Shown: positions 22,945-35,700, counted from the first letter of the stretch. The stretch is DNA of 64,000 nucleotides from Chlamydoabsidia padenii (GCA_025330725.1 JAIWND010000046.1:62001-126000), one strand, 5' to 3'. Program-made: numbers and translations. Notes: a model not told the origin generated them from the sequence alone.

Positions 22945-23848
22945 CGTATCAAAGGTGAATGTTATACAAGTAAAAAGCCAAGACAAACTGATACTGGTTT
23001 TCATTGTCTTTTTTTTTTTCTTTTTCCCCCTTTGTACCGTCACATCGGTCAATGAAAATTCAGGAACAAAAAACCGAAGTCCGAAGATAGGATGTCCCTT
23101 TTTTACTTTTAACATCGTATCGGTACCAATTCCTACACCCCTTATTGTTAATCAGTACTTGGACCTTCAAACTACTTTAGAAATTTAACCCTTTGTCTGT
23201 CTTTTCCTTTTCACTTTGTGCCCGTTTGTTAGCTGTATCAATGACCAGACGTCTCAGCGGGGTTGATAGAAGGGCATAGCACCGAGAGCAAGCGGTCCCA
23301 TTCAATCAAGGTCGGCGTTAGTAGTGCTATCTAATGGAAATCGATACAAGGAATGCGAAGGTTTATTGATAAAAGTAAAGTGGGGTCAAATATACATGGA
23401 ATGGTAATAACAAAGACAGCATGAATGCCCTGTCTTCTTCCTTGGGATAGTTGAAGTGAACACTTTTTCTACCTTCAACCATCCTCGTGATGAAGGAGAA
23501 GAGGTGTTGCATACAACATTTCGTTGGATGCTAGTGGAAAACATGAAGGCCCTTATCACTGGTATTAAAGGGGACAGGTTTACATGGCTGATCATCATTG
23601 GAGTTCGCCCTTGAGAATCACATATGGCGGACATGCATGAAGTATAAAATCAGAACTTAGCACAAAATGTGTGAAGAAAAAGCACGTCGAATAATTTAGT
23701 TAATAGATCATTACTTCTTTTAGCAACTTTTCGATGATCCTTCAACATGTAGGCCTTTTCAGGTCCCGTTGTATAATACTGTAAGCACTTATTAATGAAT
23801 AAATGACCCTTTTTAATATTTTATGTTACAAATATCAAAACACCCAAA
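22945..23848. other. Intergenic
   Basis: Promoter side of the disordered-protein gene and 3' side of the Plp2 gene. No gene supported. Confidence 0.5.
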
Positions 23849-24773
23849 CTAATAATAACCTCGATCATCATCATCATCATCGTCTTCATCGCTACTAAGG
23901 GCCATCGATGCTTGAGTTCGATAGATCGTCTTTTTCTTTTGTTGTTCCGGATCCACTATCTTTTCAGCTGGCACAGCATCGTATTTTGCCAAGATGGCTC
24001 GAATGCCTTTGACTGTCATTCCCATACCACCAAACTGTAAAGCGCCAACCAAATTAGCCTTGATATCCCCGTCACCATAAATCAAGAGGGTGGGTACATT
24101 ACGATCGGGATAATTGGGAACGCATTGATCAGCAATGATTTTGACAAATTTGGTCGCTTTAAATTGATTGGCCAGTTGATCAAGACACTGATTCATTAGT
24201 TTACAGGCAGGGATACTATATAAGAGAGAAAGAGATGAATGCATAGTTTACTCCAATATATGTGTGGGGGGAGACTTACTAGTTTTGATAGAGATGGACC
24301 ACAACATGATATTCTTTACTTGCTTCGGTCACTTCTTTGATGAAATCAGGTTTGGAGATATGTGTCACTTGACCAAATTTATTATTGGCAGCGGCAGCCT
24401 GCATTTCTTGCATACGTTTTTGTCTACACGAAAGAAAGAAAGAAGAATGAGAAAGTGGAAGGGGGGAGGACAAGGAGGAAGTTACCTGTATTCTAATAAA
24501 ATGCGATCATCTTGCTCATCTTCCAGTTCGTCCAGTTCGTCCAAGGTTTTGTTTTCCAAACTTTCGTTTTTTTCCTTTTGTGCATGAATAACATCAGTGA
24601 ACCAGTCTTCGACTTCATCTTTACTTTTTTCATCTTTGGGAGGTAAGATGCCTTTGGCTCGAAGAATATCGTTCCTACCGACAACAACAAAATAAGCATA
24701 ATATAACTATAGGTGTTTGATGTTATCAATTATACTAGTTTTACCACTCTGTATCTGCATTGGGATCATCCAT
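23849..24773 (-). CDS. plp2: Phosducin-like protein, Plp2 / PhLP3 type
   Basis: Cochaperone of the CCT chaperonin that assists actin and tubulin folding. Exons 24773-24745, 24674-24486, 24423-24280 and 24215-23849 encode 242 residues, matching the family length. The N-terminal helical part (WNDILRAKGILPPK) and the acidic stretch ELDELEDEQDD precede a thioredoxin-like domain (about residues 90-205) containing VVVHLYQNYIPACKLMNQ, FVKIIADQCVPNYPDRNVPT and LLIYGDGDIKANLVGA. As usual for this family, the thioredoxin active-site cysteine pair is absent. The C-terminus is an Asp run followed by RGYY. All junctions are in frame and the start is the first ATG. Confidence 0.92.
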
Positions 24774-25281
24774 TTTTTTTTTATTTGTATGTTGTTGTAT
24801 ATTAGGGAAGAGTACTGTAGAACTTTTATACAAGATCCCCGGTGTTATGCGGTGGCTGAATAATGAGACCGTGCAGTCCCCTACAACAAGTCTGTGTAAT
24901 CTTACATTTCAACTTCCTTTTTTGAACCATTTTTTACACTTCTTTTTTTTTGGATTTTACTCAATATCTAGATTGACAACCCTATCCCAAATTTCGCATT
25001 AATAAATATGTGTTCATTGATTATTGATTGATGTAAAGATTAGACTTTCTTTTTATACATGTATAATTCTAGGTCGAGAAAAGTCTCGTAAGAATTTCTT
25101 GAGACCGTCAGATCAAAATAGGAAAGGTTATTATGCGAGGATCTTCTTGAAGCTTTATTTTGAGCGGATTCAAAGATTTATAAACACAGAAAAAACAAAA
25201 TGTATATTATCAATCTTCTTTTCGCTCGGTCAATACCAGTTCATTTCTCATTCTTCACTCTACCTACTGCTCTTTATCACG
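24774..25281. other. Intergenic, no gene seen
   Basis: Plp2 promoter side. AT-rich, with scattered T runs. Confidence 0.5.
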
Positions 25282-26487
25282 ATGTCTTCCATGGAGGAAC
25301 AATTCCATTTAATGCAACATCAACAACTGAATAACACCACTTCCCAACCAATGCAGTCAGCAGATGACACTGCATCACTACTTCGGCACTCGCCACCATT
25401 TTGATTGATCTCCTTCGGATGCTCTCTCGACCCTCATGAATTTGGACGCCTCTCTACATACTTCACCACTGCTCTCAGACTCGGAGCGTAAGACTATTAT
25501 CGAATCTTACCCTCCTATGGCTCACTTGGACTACAAGGCACCCTCTACGATTCCTTCTACCGAACGTTTAATGAACAAAGGAGAGCGTTACGAAGACAAC
25601 TCTCTTAAACACTTGCAATACCTCCTGTCAGCAGCTTTTCGCCCGTTGGACATTTTTAGTCATGAACTCGTCTCAGCGGAATCTGTAAATCAACTCTTGG
25701 AACGCTACTGCTCTATGCTCCTTGATCTACGCCGACTCTTGATCCATGTATGCTCCTCGATGACCCAGGCACGTTATAACATCGCACTCAGGGCTGTCAA
25801 TCCTTCATTCTCTATCAAATCAGATTCAGAAGTAAACTACACCCTTCCTCTGGATGAATTTCAATAGACTTTGATTCAGCAAACAGCAGCAAGAAAGGCT
25901 ACGCGAGAAGCAACTGTCAACCGTCGTCAACGTCGTCGATTTCCTAATGCGAACTCCGATGACCATGGCTCTAACTCCGTCAACTCTAAATCCTTCTTGA
26001 ATGTCTCAGATCAGCACCTTTCTCGACAAGGTCCAGTCCACCCTCGCAGTAGGGTGGTTTCAACAACAGCACCACTTTCAACAACACCAATCAAACCTAC
26101 TAACCACAACACCAACTTTCGTTCACACAACAACAACAGCAACAAGAAGTCCGCCAACCCTTTTTGCCAATAGAAGCAACGACATCATCAGTACAAACCG
26201 ATCCAGTAGGGGGTCGGCTCAGCAAGTTTTTCATCACATGGACAACAGTTTCCACCAACTCATTCGTCAACACCATTATTTAACACGGCTATAACGTTCC
26301 TTTTCACAGCCCGCCTCCTCTCACAACAACACCAACATCCAACGACCAATCTTTCCTCATCGATCAGGATATTCAGGATCTATTGCAAAAGGCGGCAATC
26401 GAAAAGGTATCCCCTCAGCAAGTACGGGAAATCTATCCCAGGCTACTACAGTATTTAAACTTGAAATTGGAACACAGTCATTTTTGA
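25282..26487 (+). pseudogene. DIRS-like retrotransposon, gag and start of RT, decayed
   Basis: The frame at 25436-25867 contains IIESYPPMAHLDYKAPSTIP and HLQYLLSAAFRPLDIF, then TAARKATREATVNRRQRRRF (about 25883-25942), the style of gag proteins in fungal DIRS-like (tyrosine-recombinase) elements. A second frame near 26210-26400 reads HGYNVPFHSPPPLTTTP and DLLQKAAIEKVSPQQV, the segment that normally opens the reverse transcriptase. Frameshifts and a stop interrupt the fragment, and the catalytic RT, RNase H and recombinase parts are missing. It stops where the LINE begins (about 26490). The family name rests on remembered protein style and is less certain than the fact that this is a retroelement gag. 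Confidence 0.55.
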
Positions 26488-26489
26488 TT

Positions 26490-27847
26490 TGGGACTGGGT
26501 GACTTTTTCACTTAATAATCAGTCCAATTCGGTGGAGTCCGGAAAACAACCCCCCCCCACTCACTCCAACAACGATGACAACATCAACATTGCAGGTTGC
26601 TCATTCTCTGATGCAGTACAAAATGTGAATCATCTGAATCCAACCTCGCATGCCAACACCAATAAGATAATACATACTCGAATCTGGAAGACATCAGAAT
26701 GCAAAGGCGGCTACCTCTTCGAAATCTCATTCCTTCCTCCTTCTATTATAACTGGCAAACTCAACTCCTTATCCGTACTCAAGCACCAAGTATCTACGGC
26801 TGTCGTGACCTAAAGGATAAACGAGACAACAAAAGATATCTGGAAGCCTACTTAGAAATTGAAGAAAACACCTCTGTTATCACGAATGGTTTGACCTTTG
26901 ACACATTGCAAGGACGTATTACAATCATCCCCTGCAAAGCACTCGATGACGACAGCGACATTGTGCGACTATCCTTGTCCAAACTACCTTTCGAATCCGA
27001 ACGTTACCTTGTACCAAAATTGGTGGCCAGCCTCTCTTCATGAGGGGTGTTACATGATTTATCACTATTTAAAGACAGTCCTTCTGGAATGTTTATGGGA
27101 ACTGGAACCGCGATTATCTGCAAACGACGCAATACATTTCGAGAAGACGGGACGACAACTTTCCAACCGCTCACTCATAAAATTCCTTATCTCGACACGT
27201 TGGATAGTTTCCATGCGGTTTGGGCCAACATGCCAACCTGGTGTCGATATTGCCACGAAGAAAGACATACTAAGTACGACTGCGCTGGATTACTTGCTAG
27301 TATGACATGCCATTATTGCAAGGAACAGGGTCACCGAGCTGCCAACTGCCCGAAGAAAACACCACTCGTCAGCCAGATCCAAGAGGAATCTATTTCGGTA
27401 AGTCAAGCTCCCAACAGTACTAATCCTTTTCAAACATTAGAAGATCAGTCGGCCTTCGAGGACAGCTTGGGCACCAATTCGACCACCATCACTACCACGC
27501 CTACAGAATATTCAACAGGTGACAAAAGACCAGCCATGATCGATGAATCCGACGCAGAATCGACCATGGAATTCACCGATGATCAGAATCTACACCAAGA
27601 GGAAGATATCAGCCTTGAACAGCAAAGCACCAAAGACATCGATCAAGACATGGCAACTTACCAAGAGGATGCCCTACAGGATGACACCGATATTCCAGCT
27701 CTTAGTTCCAACAACAACATCTTGACCTCTCCTTCGATTACACCTAGACGCAACAAAACTCATCCGACTCTTAACAGCTCCACTGAATCTACGGCTATAC
27801 GAACCTCGTCAGGCCGAATCGTCCGCCAACCTACAAGATTAGAATGA
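26490..27847 (+). pseudogene. LINE ORF1 (CCHC nucleic-acid-binding protein)
   Basis: Proline-rich start, a conserved block (APSIYGCRDLKDKRDNKRYL), then two zinc knuckles WCRYCHEERHTKYDC and CHYCKEQGHRAANC (about 27240-27350), and an acidic, Ser/Thr-rich tail. Such proteins bind the element RNA. At least two frame changes (near 26750 and 27040) break it. Confidence 0.75.
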
Positions 27848-27859
27848 TAATGGGTGATA

Positions 27860-30602
27860 GATCACTCACATGTCAAATGACTTCATTAAATTGTAACAGC
27901 TTAGTGAAGTCAGCATCGAAAGCACAGCAGTCATCCTTCCACCGATATCTTCGCAACAACAAACCAGATATCTACGCCTTCCAAGAAACACACGCTTTCC
28001 CCCCACTCAACAATTGATTTCCATTCTAGCATCAGAAGACACACCAGACACACCATCATCTGATCCAACTACTTAGCAGAACATAGCTCATCAGTTTTAC
28101 CAGACTTTATACACCTCCTCACCTGTAGACGATGAACTCATTGACAGGTATCTAGAAAATATTCAGTTTGCTAACAAACTTTCTTCCATGGACAAACAGC
28201 TACTTTTGGAACCTATCACTATTGAAGAATTGGAACAACAAGCTTCGAGAATGGTCAAAACAAGCAGCCCTGGGGACGCTGGTTTGGGATATCCTTTTTG
28301 GTCTTATCTTCTTCGACAAACTAAAATCAAGAACCTGGCAATACAAGTCTATAACGAAGCACTCATCATCCCCAAGTCATGGCAATCAATTAGGGTGCGT
28401 CTGCTGCCCAAAAAAGGATCTCTCTCTTCTTTGAAAAATTGGCGCCCGATTTCTTTGATCAACTGTGGTGGTAAAATCTTTACAAGGATACTAACAAAGC
28501 ACATGGCACCTATACTGGGTAAGATCATCAATCCACATCAGACTGGCTTCCTTCCAAAAAGATTCATCGCCGAAAATGGTTTGGTCCTCCAACTGGTTTT
28601 AGAACAAGCAAGACATCATCAACAATCAGGCATAGGTCTCCTCTTGGATCAAGAAAAGGCATATGACAGGGTTTTACCGGCGTACCTCAAAAAGACAATG
28701 GATATTCTGGGCTTTCCGGCAACTCTGGTATCGACTATCATGGCTTTATTCTTCAACAATCAAGTGTACATTAATATCAATGGAAATTTCACGACTGCTA
28801 TACATCAACAAAGGGGTTTACGACGAGGTGATCCTCTTTCACCTCTTCTCTTCAACATAGTTCTGGAACCTTTCCTTTTATCTTTACAGCAGGATTCAAC
28901 AATGAACGGCTTCACCTTCTAACACACGAATACACCTGATAGACCATTGCCACCGCCACTCAAATGCATCGCCTATGCTGACGATGTCTGCGTATTCCTT
29001 CAAGATCAACATGATATGGCACGAATACAACACCACATGGATCAGTATGCATTAGTATCGAACGTGAAATTCAACCAGCACAAAACCGAGGCTTTTGCAT
29101 TCGATGGGTCAAACGATGCGACATGGCGACAGATCCTCAACGATAATAACATCAGCACCTATTACCACCGGGAATAGCCAACTCCTTTCCGATACCTGGG
29201 ATTTACGATGTGTTATACTCGAGCGCACCGATTGCTGACCGTACACCAACTAATCGCGGATGTCAAGAAACAGGTGGGTATATACTCGACACGATACTTA
29301 TCGATTAGAGGGCGGGTCACAATCTGGAACTCTCTGATCCTCTTTAAAATCTGGTATACACTGCGTCTCTTCAATGCTCCAAAGTCCTTGTTCACGTCCT
29401 TGCAATCCATATGTAGCCGCTTTGTTGGACAAGGTAAATACCCCCGGATATCATACCAGCAACTATGTCAGCCTGTACAAAATGGTGGACTGGGGATTAT
29501 GGACGCTCAGACACAGCAAAGAAGTACAATTACGATGGATCAACGTCATTCTGCAACCACAGCTATATCCATCTTTCATTCACAACATCCTTATACACCA
29601 TCTGTCTCTCGTACACCCTGGATCAGCTCATTCACTTCAACCTCTACTCTAGCCTATTTTACGGACTGGAGCACTAGGCATGTATCCAAACACATGTCAA
29701 CTTTGGTTCCAATCTTTTGATTCAATACCGATTACTGTGGATCCATCACCATGCAACATCACCACCTGTTTGACTTTACCACTTCAAGAAATGTTTGCGG
29801 ATATCCCTGATGGATATTAGATCACCAAGAAGAAACACCCACACTTGTTGGCCAACTTTTCCTTTATGTATGACTGTGGATATCAATGGCTACGACCGAA
29901 ACTACCTCACGAATTTCAGCTCTTACCTAGATTATCCCAACGCCTTCTAACGGATATTATGCGAACACACGCCTTCGACAAGCCTTCGTCTCTCTCATCC
30001 TCGATCCAAGTATCTCACCTGGTATACTGGACTATTCTGGTGTGGTCTCTAAATGACTGGACGATCCTTGGTGGCAAACTCTCAAGAAATCAAGTATCGG
30101 TACCAAGTCATAAGCGGTGGATTGCCACCATATACATATCCTCTCGATGCAATCAAAAGCTTTTGGAACTCAAAAATGCCCCCGCACGGTCGAACTATCT
30201 GGTACAAGGCTCTCATTGGCAAGATTCCTTTTCAACATCTCCTCTCCAAATATCACCCTCCTCAGTCCTCCATGTGCACATTATGCAACCAACCAGAAGA
30301 TGTCTTCCACTTTCTTTATGCCTGTCCTAGCAAGAAAACGGTATGGAATCAAGTCCTGAATAACCAATCCATCGATGCCTTCTCACATCAAGTCGACCCA
30401 GCCGAATTTCTCCTTCACCTACGCCCTCACACTCTCAATCAAACAGCATCCTAACCTCTTGATCATCTGTGGCTATACCATCAGCGAAATCTGGACTCAC
30501 CATTGGCTCTGGAAGATCTAAGGCACGCCGTTTGATGCAACCTCCATCATCAACAACATAGTGACAAAGTTAGACACACACTATAGACCCTTACTAGATT
30601 AG
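27860..30602 (+). pseudogene. LINE ORF2, APE remnant and reverse transcriptase
   Basis: It opens with an APE-endonuclease start (LNCNSLVK...PDIYAFQETHA, about 27885-27990), then jumps within some 60 nt to the region just before the RT, so nearly all of the endonuclease is deleted. The RT is recognisable over 28188-29177: NWRPISLINC, NPHQTGFLPKRFIAENG, GLLLDQEKAYDRV, RGLRRGDPLSPLLFN and the catalytic AYADD (about 28972). Stops at 28920-28922 and 29175-29177 and a later frame change break it. The C-terminal zinc motif CTLCNQPEDVFHFLYAC (about 30274) is preserved. Confidence 0.8.
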
Positions 30603-31918
30603 TTACATCACATCCATAGTATAGTCTGGACGTCTAATAAATGGCCAGTGGATACGCTGATATAGGACTTGAGTGCATGGTGAGTACTTTCGACGCGAAA
30701 TGTTGTTGTTGATCCCAAGTGGAAAAAGCGCCTTGTTCATGGTGTTGCAAACCGTTCCTTGTGAATCATCCAAGTAGATTCGATATAAGAGATAGCAGTG
30801 GAGTGACTTGATCGATATCTTGTTTTGTAGCATTCCCAACAGTTTCCAAATTATCTACTTCATAACACCGCACACAGATCGCCAAGATCCCAAGAGTTTA
30901 TTCCAAGCATCTTCATCCCAGTTGAATTGACTTTTGCAGCTGGCTACCAGGTTTTTTTCGATATGCCACATACAAAGTACATTGTTGGAAGTAGGGAAGA
31001 CACCAGGAATTGCATTCATTAAAGCTTGTTCACGGTCGGTGGCAATGGTAACTGGTTGAGATCCTTCGTTAAATATCTTTTCCTTGATCGTACGTAGGGC
31101 CCCAATCATATTCGTCCTGTTTTTCCTCCACCAAAAAGACAAAGCATCCAAAGAAGGTGGTCCAAAAGCTTGTAATACCAACCACTTGAAGCAAAGGCAT
31201 CTTGAATTCGTTTGTATTGTACGTACAATCCATGAGCAAGACAGATCCAAACCGACGAAGCAAGCCAACCGAGATATTATGAGCAAAAAAAAAGATGAGT
31301 CACCCTATCTTCATTATCAACACGGAAGTCAAATATATACTTATCTGTTTGCGAGATTTCATCCACAAGAGCACAGATAGGTGTACGGCCATCGAATTGA
31401 GTTTTCCGGATTTTCACACGTTCGTTGTATATCGTTCTAGGTGTAAGTATTGTATCAGGATCAGCTTGTCGTAAAGTAGAGATGATTTGCCGAGGTAGAG
31501 ATCCGCCAGCTGTCATTTGCGCGACACTTCCTTGTTGAGAGTCAGTGAGCCTACACATAGAAGGATTACCTGACAAGTTTGTATCGGGCTGGTGATTATG
31601 GTTGTTGCATTGTGTTTTGATGATCCAACGATGTTGAAGTTTGACAATCTTCCACTTGACTGGGCAGCCAACCAATCTTGTCCCCATACCCCTTCTGATT
31701 GCTGGTCCCGTACGCCGTTCACGATATGCACCACCACGATCACATTTCAAGTCAATGGAGGAGAGAATACCAGATTTTTTTCTTGGTCGTTCTTTTGTGA
31801 TTGCCACACCTTGTTGTTTCCCAAATTGCTTGATGTATTCGAAGGTGCGGATTTCGTCGTCGAGTTCCAATTGGTCTGGCACCGTCATAGTGAAGATTTT
31901 ATCTCGAGGAGCAGACAT
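30603..31918 (-). pseudogene. FAR1-type Mutator-like transposase, truncated and frameshifted
   Basis: Read from 31918 downwards. The N-terminal 210 residues form a FAR1-like DNA-binding domain (IKQFGKQQGVAITKERPRKK, LVGCPVKWKI, THCNNHNHQP-like zinc region), followed by MULE catalytic parts: SVLLMDCTYNTNEFKMPLLQ (first Asp) and, in another frame, VTIATDREQALMNAIP with CMWHIEKN, the C-x-W-H signature. A stop follows near 31277 and at least two frameshifts separate the blocks. The C-terminal SWIM part is absent because the element meets the LINE at 30602. Confidence 0.75.
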
Positions 31919-32317
31919 AATAACTGATGGTAAGGTAAGTATTGTGAAGAAGTATGAAGAGGAAGAGGAAGAGAGAAAAAAACATTAAAAATAAATAAGG
32001 GGACGCAAAGCTTCGGGTAAATAAACGATTTTTATTGGACCGGTAGAATGTACCTCCGAGGAGGTGGTGGAATTTGTAAAAACAGGTGGTGAAATAACAA
32101 TTCCCAATTTGAATCTCTCAATTTTTTGAGAAAAGTCTTTGATTTTATTGGATAAAGCGAATAACAATAAAAAAACTAATGATAGGAGAAGGAGGGGGAT
32201 AAAGAAGGGAGAGAAGGATAGCAAAAACATACAACTAATAATAATAAGGGGGAGGGGTTCTACAGGGGTTGGCTAGACAACTATATAAAAAAAAGCAAAA
32301 CATAGATCTAAATAGTT
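31919..32317. other. Intergenic
   Basis: 3' flank of the pepsin-like gene and 5' side of the MULE. No gene seen. Confidence 0.5.
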
Positions 32318-33492
32318 TTAAGCATCATAGATTTTGAGGTTCTTATCAGTGTTGCCCTTCTTGATCGCCAAACCAAGTCGTTCATTATCCGAGTCAAAGG
32401 TAGTATAAAAAGCCTTGGTGAAAGGCACACCAAGAATCCAGTCAGTAGTGGAAGATCCCTTCGCCAAAAGGACTTCACAACAATCACGATCACCATCAAT
32501 TTCACGGGTCCAATAAGTCGCAGGCAATTGAATCACCTTGTCTTCCAGAGTCAATTTGAGAGGAGGCAAATCCTTAATGTCTGAGCACTTGACACTGTAG
32601 GTTCCAGACTTGCTATAGAATTTACCACCATATACCTTTTTGAATTCATCAGCTTGACATTCAGGCATGATAATGTAAGGACTGGAAGTACTGATGGCAG
32701 CCACCGCATTGTCTTGTTGAGGAAGGGGGAGTTGTTTACCGACCTTGGCATGTTTGATACATACATCCCAGGATTTGCTTCCACTGTCGCCGTGCTTGTT
32801 ATCGGCCAAGGGTAAATAGGTCACATCACCTTCGATTGCCTTCTTGTCAATACCACCAATCACAAGGTAACCAGCAGGTTGTTGTTCATGATGACGTTTG
32901 GCAAAACCAAATCCGCCCGAGGTAACACCACCACTAGTAGCAGGGGGAGTAGAAGTGGTAGGAGGAGTAGTACCAGTAGTACCATTAGTACCAGGAGTAC
33001 CATTAGTACCAGGAGTACCAGTACCAGGAGTAGGAGGAAGACCGCCATTACTACCGGTGCTACCGCCATTTTGATCGAATCCAGCACCATTATCAGTGGT
33101 ATACATACCGAATTGCGAGCTACCGACACCGGCACCTTGTTGATAGGCATTAGGGACAAAAGCAGAAGGAGGTAAAGCATCACGTTTGGCCAAATGACGA
33201 CTGGTGCCAAGAGTCAATTTGGACTTGTTAAAGTTGACAGAAGGACCCAAACCAAGGTAGCCATCGAAACCATCAGCAAAACCGCTCATACGGTAAGCCC
33301 CACCAAAAGGCATATCATGGACCTTGATACCAGCAAATTCCACTGTATCCAAGTAAATGTGAGTATCGACACATTCATCACCATACTTGACAGAGAATTT
33401 TTGACCAGTAGGTTGACTGGTGGTGGATCGACGAGCATAGTAAGTACAACGATCGAGACAGTTTTCGGATTTACACTAGTTAGAAAGTAAGC

Positions 33493-33564
<72 letters not shown>

Positions 33565-34059
33565 AGGGGATAAAGACGTTAGATTGATATCATTTTTGAA
33601 GGGGGAAGGAAAAGGAGTAAAAAAGATGATAGAGGAGTTTATAATACCCGCTTCTATTATTATGTATGTTTTTCATTGTCATATTTGGAATAGACTACTT
33701 ACTCTAGATCCACGAACCCAAGAGTAACCAGAAGCTATAAAGAAGGAAATGTGAGTGGACAAAATGGATAAGTATAGGGGTTCTTTTCAAACTTACAAGT
33801 ATCAAAAGCAACAGTGAATTCTTGGGGGGGAGTACCAATATGGACAGTACCAGCAAGCTAATAAAAAATAAAAATTAAAGTGAGTCTAAAATTTTTCATT
33901 TTTCATTATTCATCGGTTACTTACCACACCATTATCAAGGGCTTTGCCAGCAGCAGATACCACACCGTTACTACGGCGATACAAAGGGATTTTATAAGGT
34001 TCAGGTTCGGCAGTTACCGAGAGTGCCATGGCGGCCAAAGCAAGGAGAGTGGTACGCAT
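32318..34059 (-). CDS. Secreted pepsin-family (A1) protein, probably catalytically impaired
   Basis: Exons 34059-33925, 33857-33797, 33734-33703 and 33475-32318 give 461 residues. A signal peptide (MRTTLLALAAMALSVTAEP) precedes a pepsin fold: GTVHIGTPPQEFTVAFDTSS carries the first catalytic Asp (residue 64, DTS), followed by YSWVRGS. The second active-site motif, normally AxxDTG/DSG, reads VAAISTSSPYIIMP, so the second Asp appears to be Ser. The C-terminal motif WILGVPFTKAFYTTFDSDN and GLAIKKG are typical of the family. A Gly/Pro/Thr-rich insert (about residues 165-225) contains an NGTPGTNGT-like repeat. Intron 3 (33476-33702) holds 66 consecutive A on the plus strand. The protein may be a non-peptidase homologue or bind rather than cleave; alternatively the motif assignment is off. 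Confidence 0.85.
33497..33562 (+). repeat. Poly-A tract, 66 nt
   Basis: Longest homopolymer in the window. It lies within intron 3 of the pepsin-like gene (T in the sense of that gene). Confidence 0.95.
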
Positions 34060-35474
34060 AGTGTATATAATAATAATGAAAAATAAACGACTGTGTGTCT
34101 GTATTTCGAATACAAGGAATGGATGTTGTTACAAAGAGAAGGTTCGTTTCGTGGTGCGTCTAGAAGGGTCGCGTTGTTGAATTAGACGTTCTCGTAATGA
34201 TGATGGGAGTGTTGATGAGAGAGGTGAATGTTTCTTTCTCGGCGAAAAAGTATTCGTTTATAAAAAAAAAAACAAGAGAGAAAGAGAGGGAAACGAGAGA
34301 GGGGATTATCTATGAATAGAAAAGAAAGAAAGGAAAGAAATATGAAAAAGAAGGAGCAATATCTAAAGAGAAATGCGAAGGAGCGGGGGTTTAAAATTTT
34401 AAAGGGATTGATTGGCTACTCGAGAGGACAAAACTAATTACCCTGAGTTTGAAAAATCGTGTCAATGATGATGGGTGCTACTATTTTTGTTTTTCGGTGC
34501 CTTTTTTTTTTTAACTGGGAAAAACTTTTATAGTAGAATGTCATGGCGATAGGTCCAGTAAAAAAGTAAGAGATGCATGCAGTGTATAATTAGTTCATAG
34601 ATGAAGAAACCAGATTAGCCCTGGAAACTGAAGCCGGTCAGTGTAAATCAAAAAGTTTCACTTTTTAGAATTTCAGATCCCGCCAAATGAAAGAACGAAA
34701 GAACGCTATCTACTTCCTCCTCCCCTCCCCCAAAAGAACACAAAGTAAGAAAAACGAGATTGTTCGAGATGATAATCTTTGGAAGCACCTTACTTAAAAA
34801 AGCTTAAAATAAATAACCCAAGGTCAAATGAGGTGAGATTGAGAGAGGGGGTTTACCAAAGAGTCGAGACTTTTTTTTTCATCCCGTTTGTACCACTTAG
34901 TTGTGTAAAATAGGTTTTAACTATTAGGGTCATTGTTTATGAAATGGGCACTTGTTTATTATTAGAATGGCATACAAACAGCCACTCTTTGGTACATTGC
35001 TTTTCCCAAAATAGGGTCACTCTTTCGAAACAAGGACCCATGAGAGAAGAAAAAGGACTAGGCCGAATAAGGGAACTATCAAAGAGACGGTGTCAAGTCC
35101 AGACAAAAGAGAAAGATGATGATGACGATGTTATAATAAGGTGGTAATAATTAGGACGTTTATCGTTTATCCGAGTGATCTTTCCAAAAAGGTGAATGAT
35201 CCGCACTAGCCACTCTCTTGCCATACTAAAAGGCAAGCACTATTGGGAATCCTTTTACCATAATAGTTCTTCCCAACACTTTGTTACAATAAACAAATTA
35301 GTCAATTAATTATGTACATACATACCCAGAATCCAATCATGTCACAAGATCAAGCTTATGCATATTATATAAACATGAACATCTTTTTTAATTTCACAAG
35401 AGTCAATATCTATAAAATGAAAAGAGAGATACAGTATTAAAAAGGAGAGTCATAAATATAATACAACTTGTGGT
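34060..35474. other. Intergenic
   Basis: Promoter side of the pepsin-like gene. A TATAAAC-type box sits about 200 nt before its ATG (minus strand, near 34260). Otherwise AT-rich DNA with short frames only. Confidence 0.5.
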
Positions 35475-35519
35475 TTATGCGTCCAACAGAGGGGATTTTT
35501 TTTGGGGAGGGGAGGGGTA

Positions 35520-35700
35520 CAGTACCCAGATGAGGCGGTAATAGTGCATTTTCACCGTAATCCCTGGCAAAGACACGGGGAACAAGCACAGGGCCAGAGA
35601 CCGAATGTTTCTTAGACGCATTAACACTTTACTGCCACAATTTGTTGCAGGTATGTATGTACTGCTTCCAACAACACTATGCAATTTCGAGGTTCAAGTA
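35520..35700 (-). pseudogene. Fanzor family A relic, very short
   Basis: On the minus strand the nucleotide string GCATAGTGTTG, then AATTGTGGCA, AATGC-TCTAAGAAACATTC and CTGGCC lines up with the zinc-ribbon/RuvC-III stretch of the copies at 10.5 and 56.1 kb (LHSV...VNAS-RNI-SLAL). The catalytic Asp and both cysteines of the second pair are lost. An old, decayed stub just downstream of the Arp6 gene. Confidence 0.45.

Larger units (their letters stand above)
26488..30602 (+). mobile_element. Non-LTR retrotransposon (LINE), degenerate, endonuclease deleted
   Basis: A two-gene LINE in one orientation: a gag-like ORF1 with CCHC knuckles (to 27847), then ORF2 with the start of an APE endonuclease and a reverse transcriptase. 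ORF2 is close in sequence to the intact LINE at 42.5-45.4 kb (shared LPKKG, NWRPISLINC, NPHQTGFLP, GLLLDQEKAYDRV), which fixes the family. The 3' end meets a minus-strand MULE at about 30603. Target duplications were not found. Confidence 0.8.

Noticed and set aside
23386..23640. Possible Fanzor RuvC-III echo (GATGCTAGTGG...AACATGAAGGCCCTT)
   Set aside because: Only some 25 nt resemble the motif, in mixed frames, with no zinc ribbon; too short to claim.
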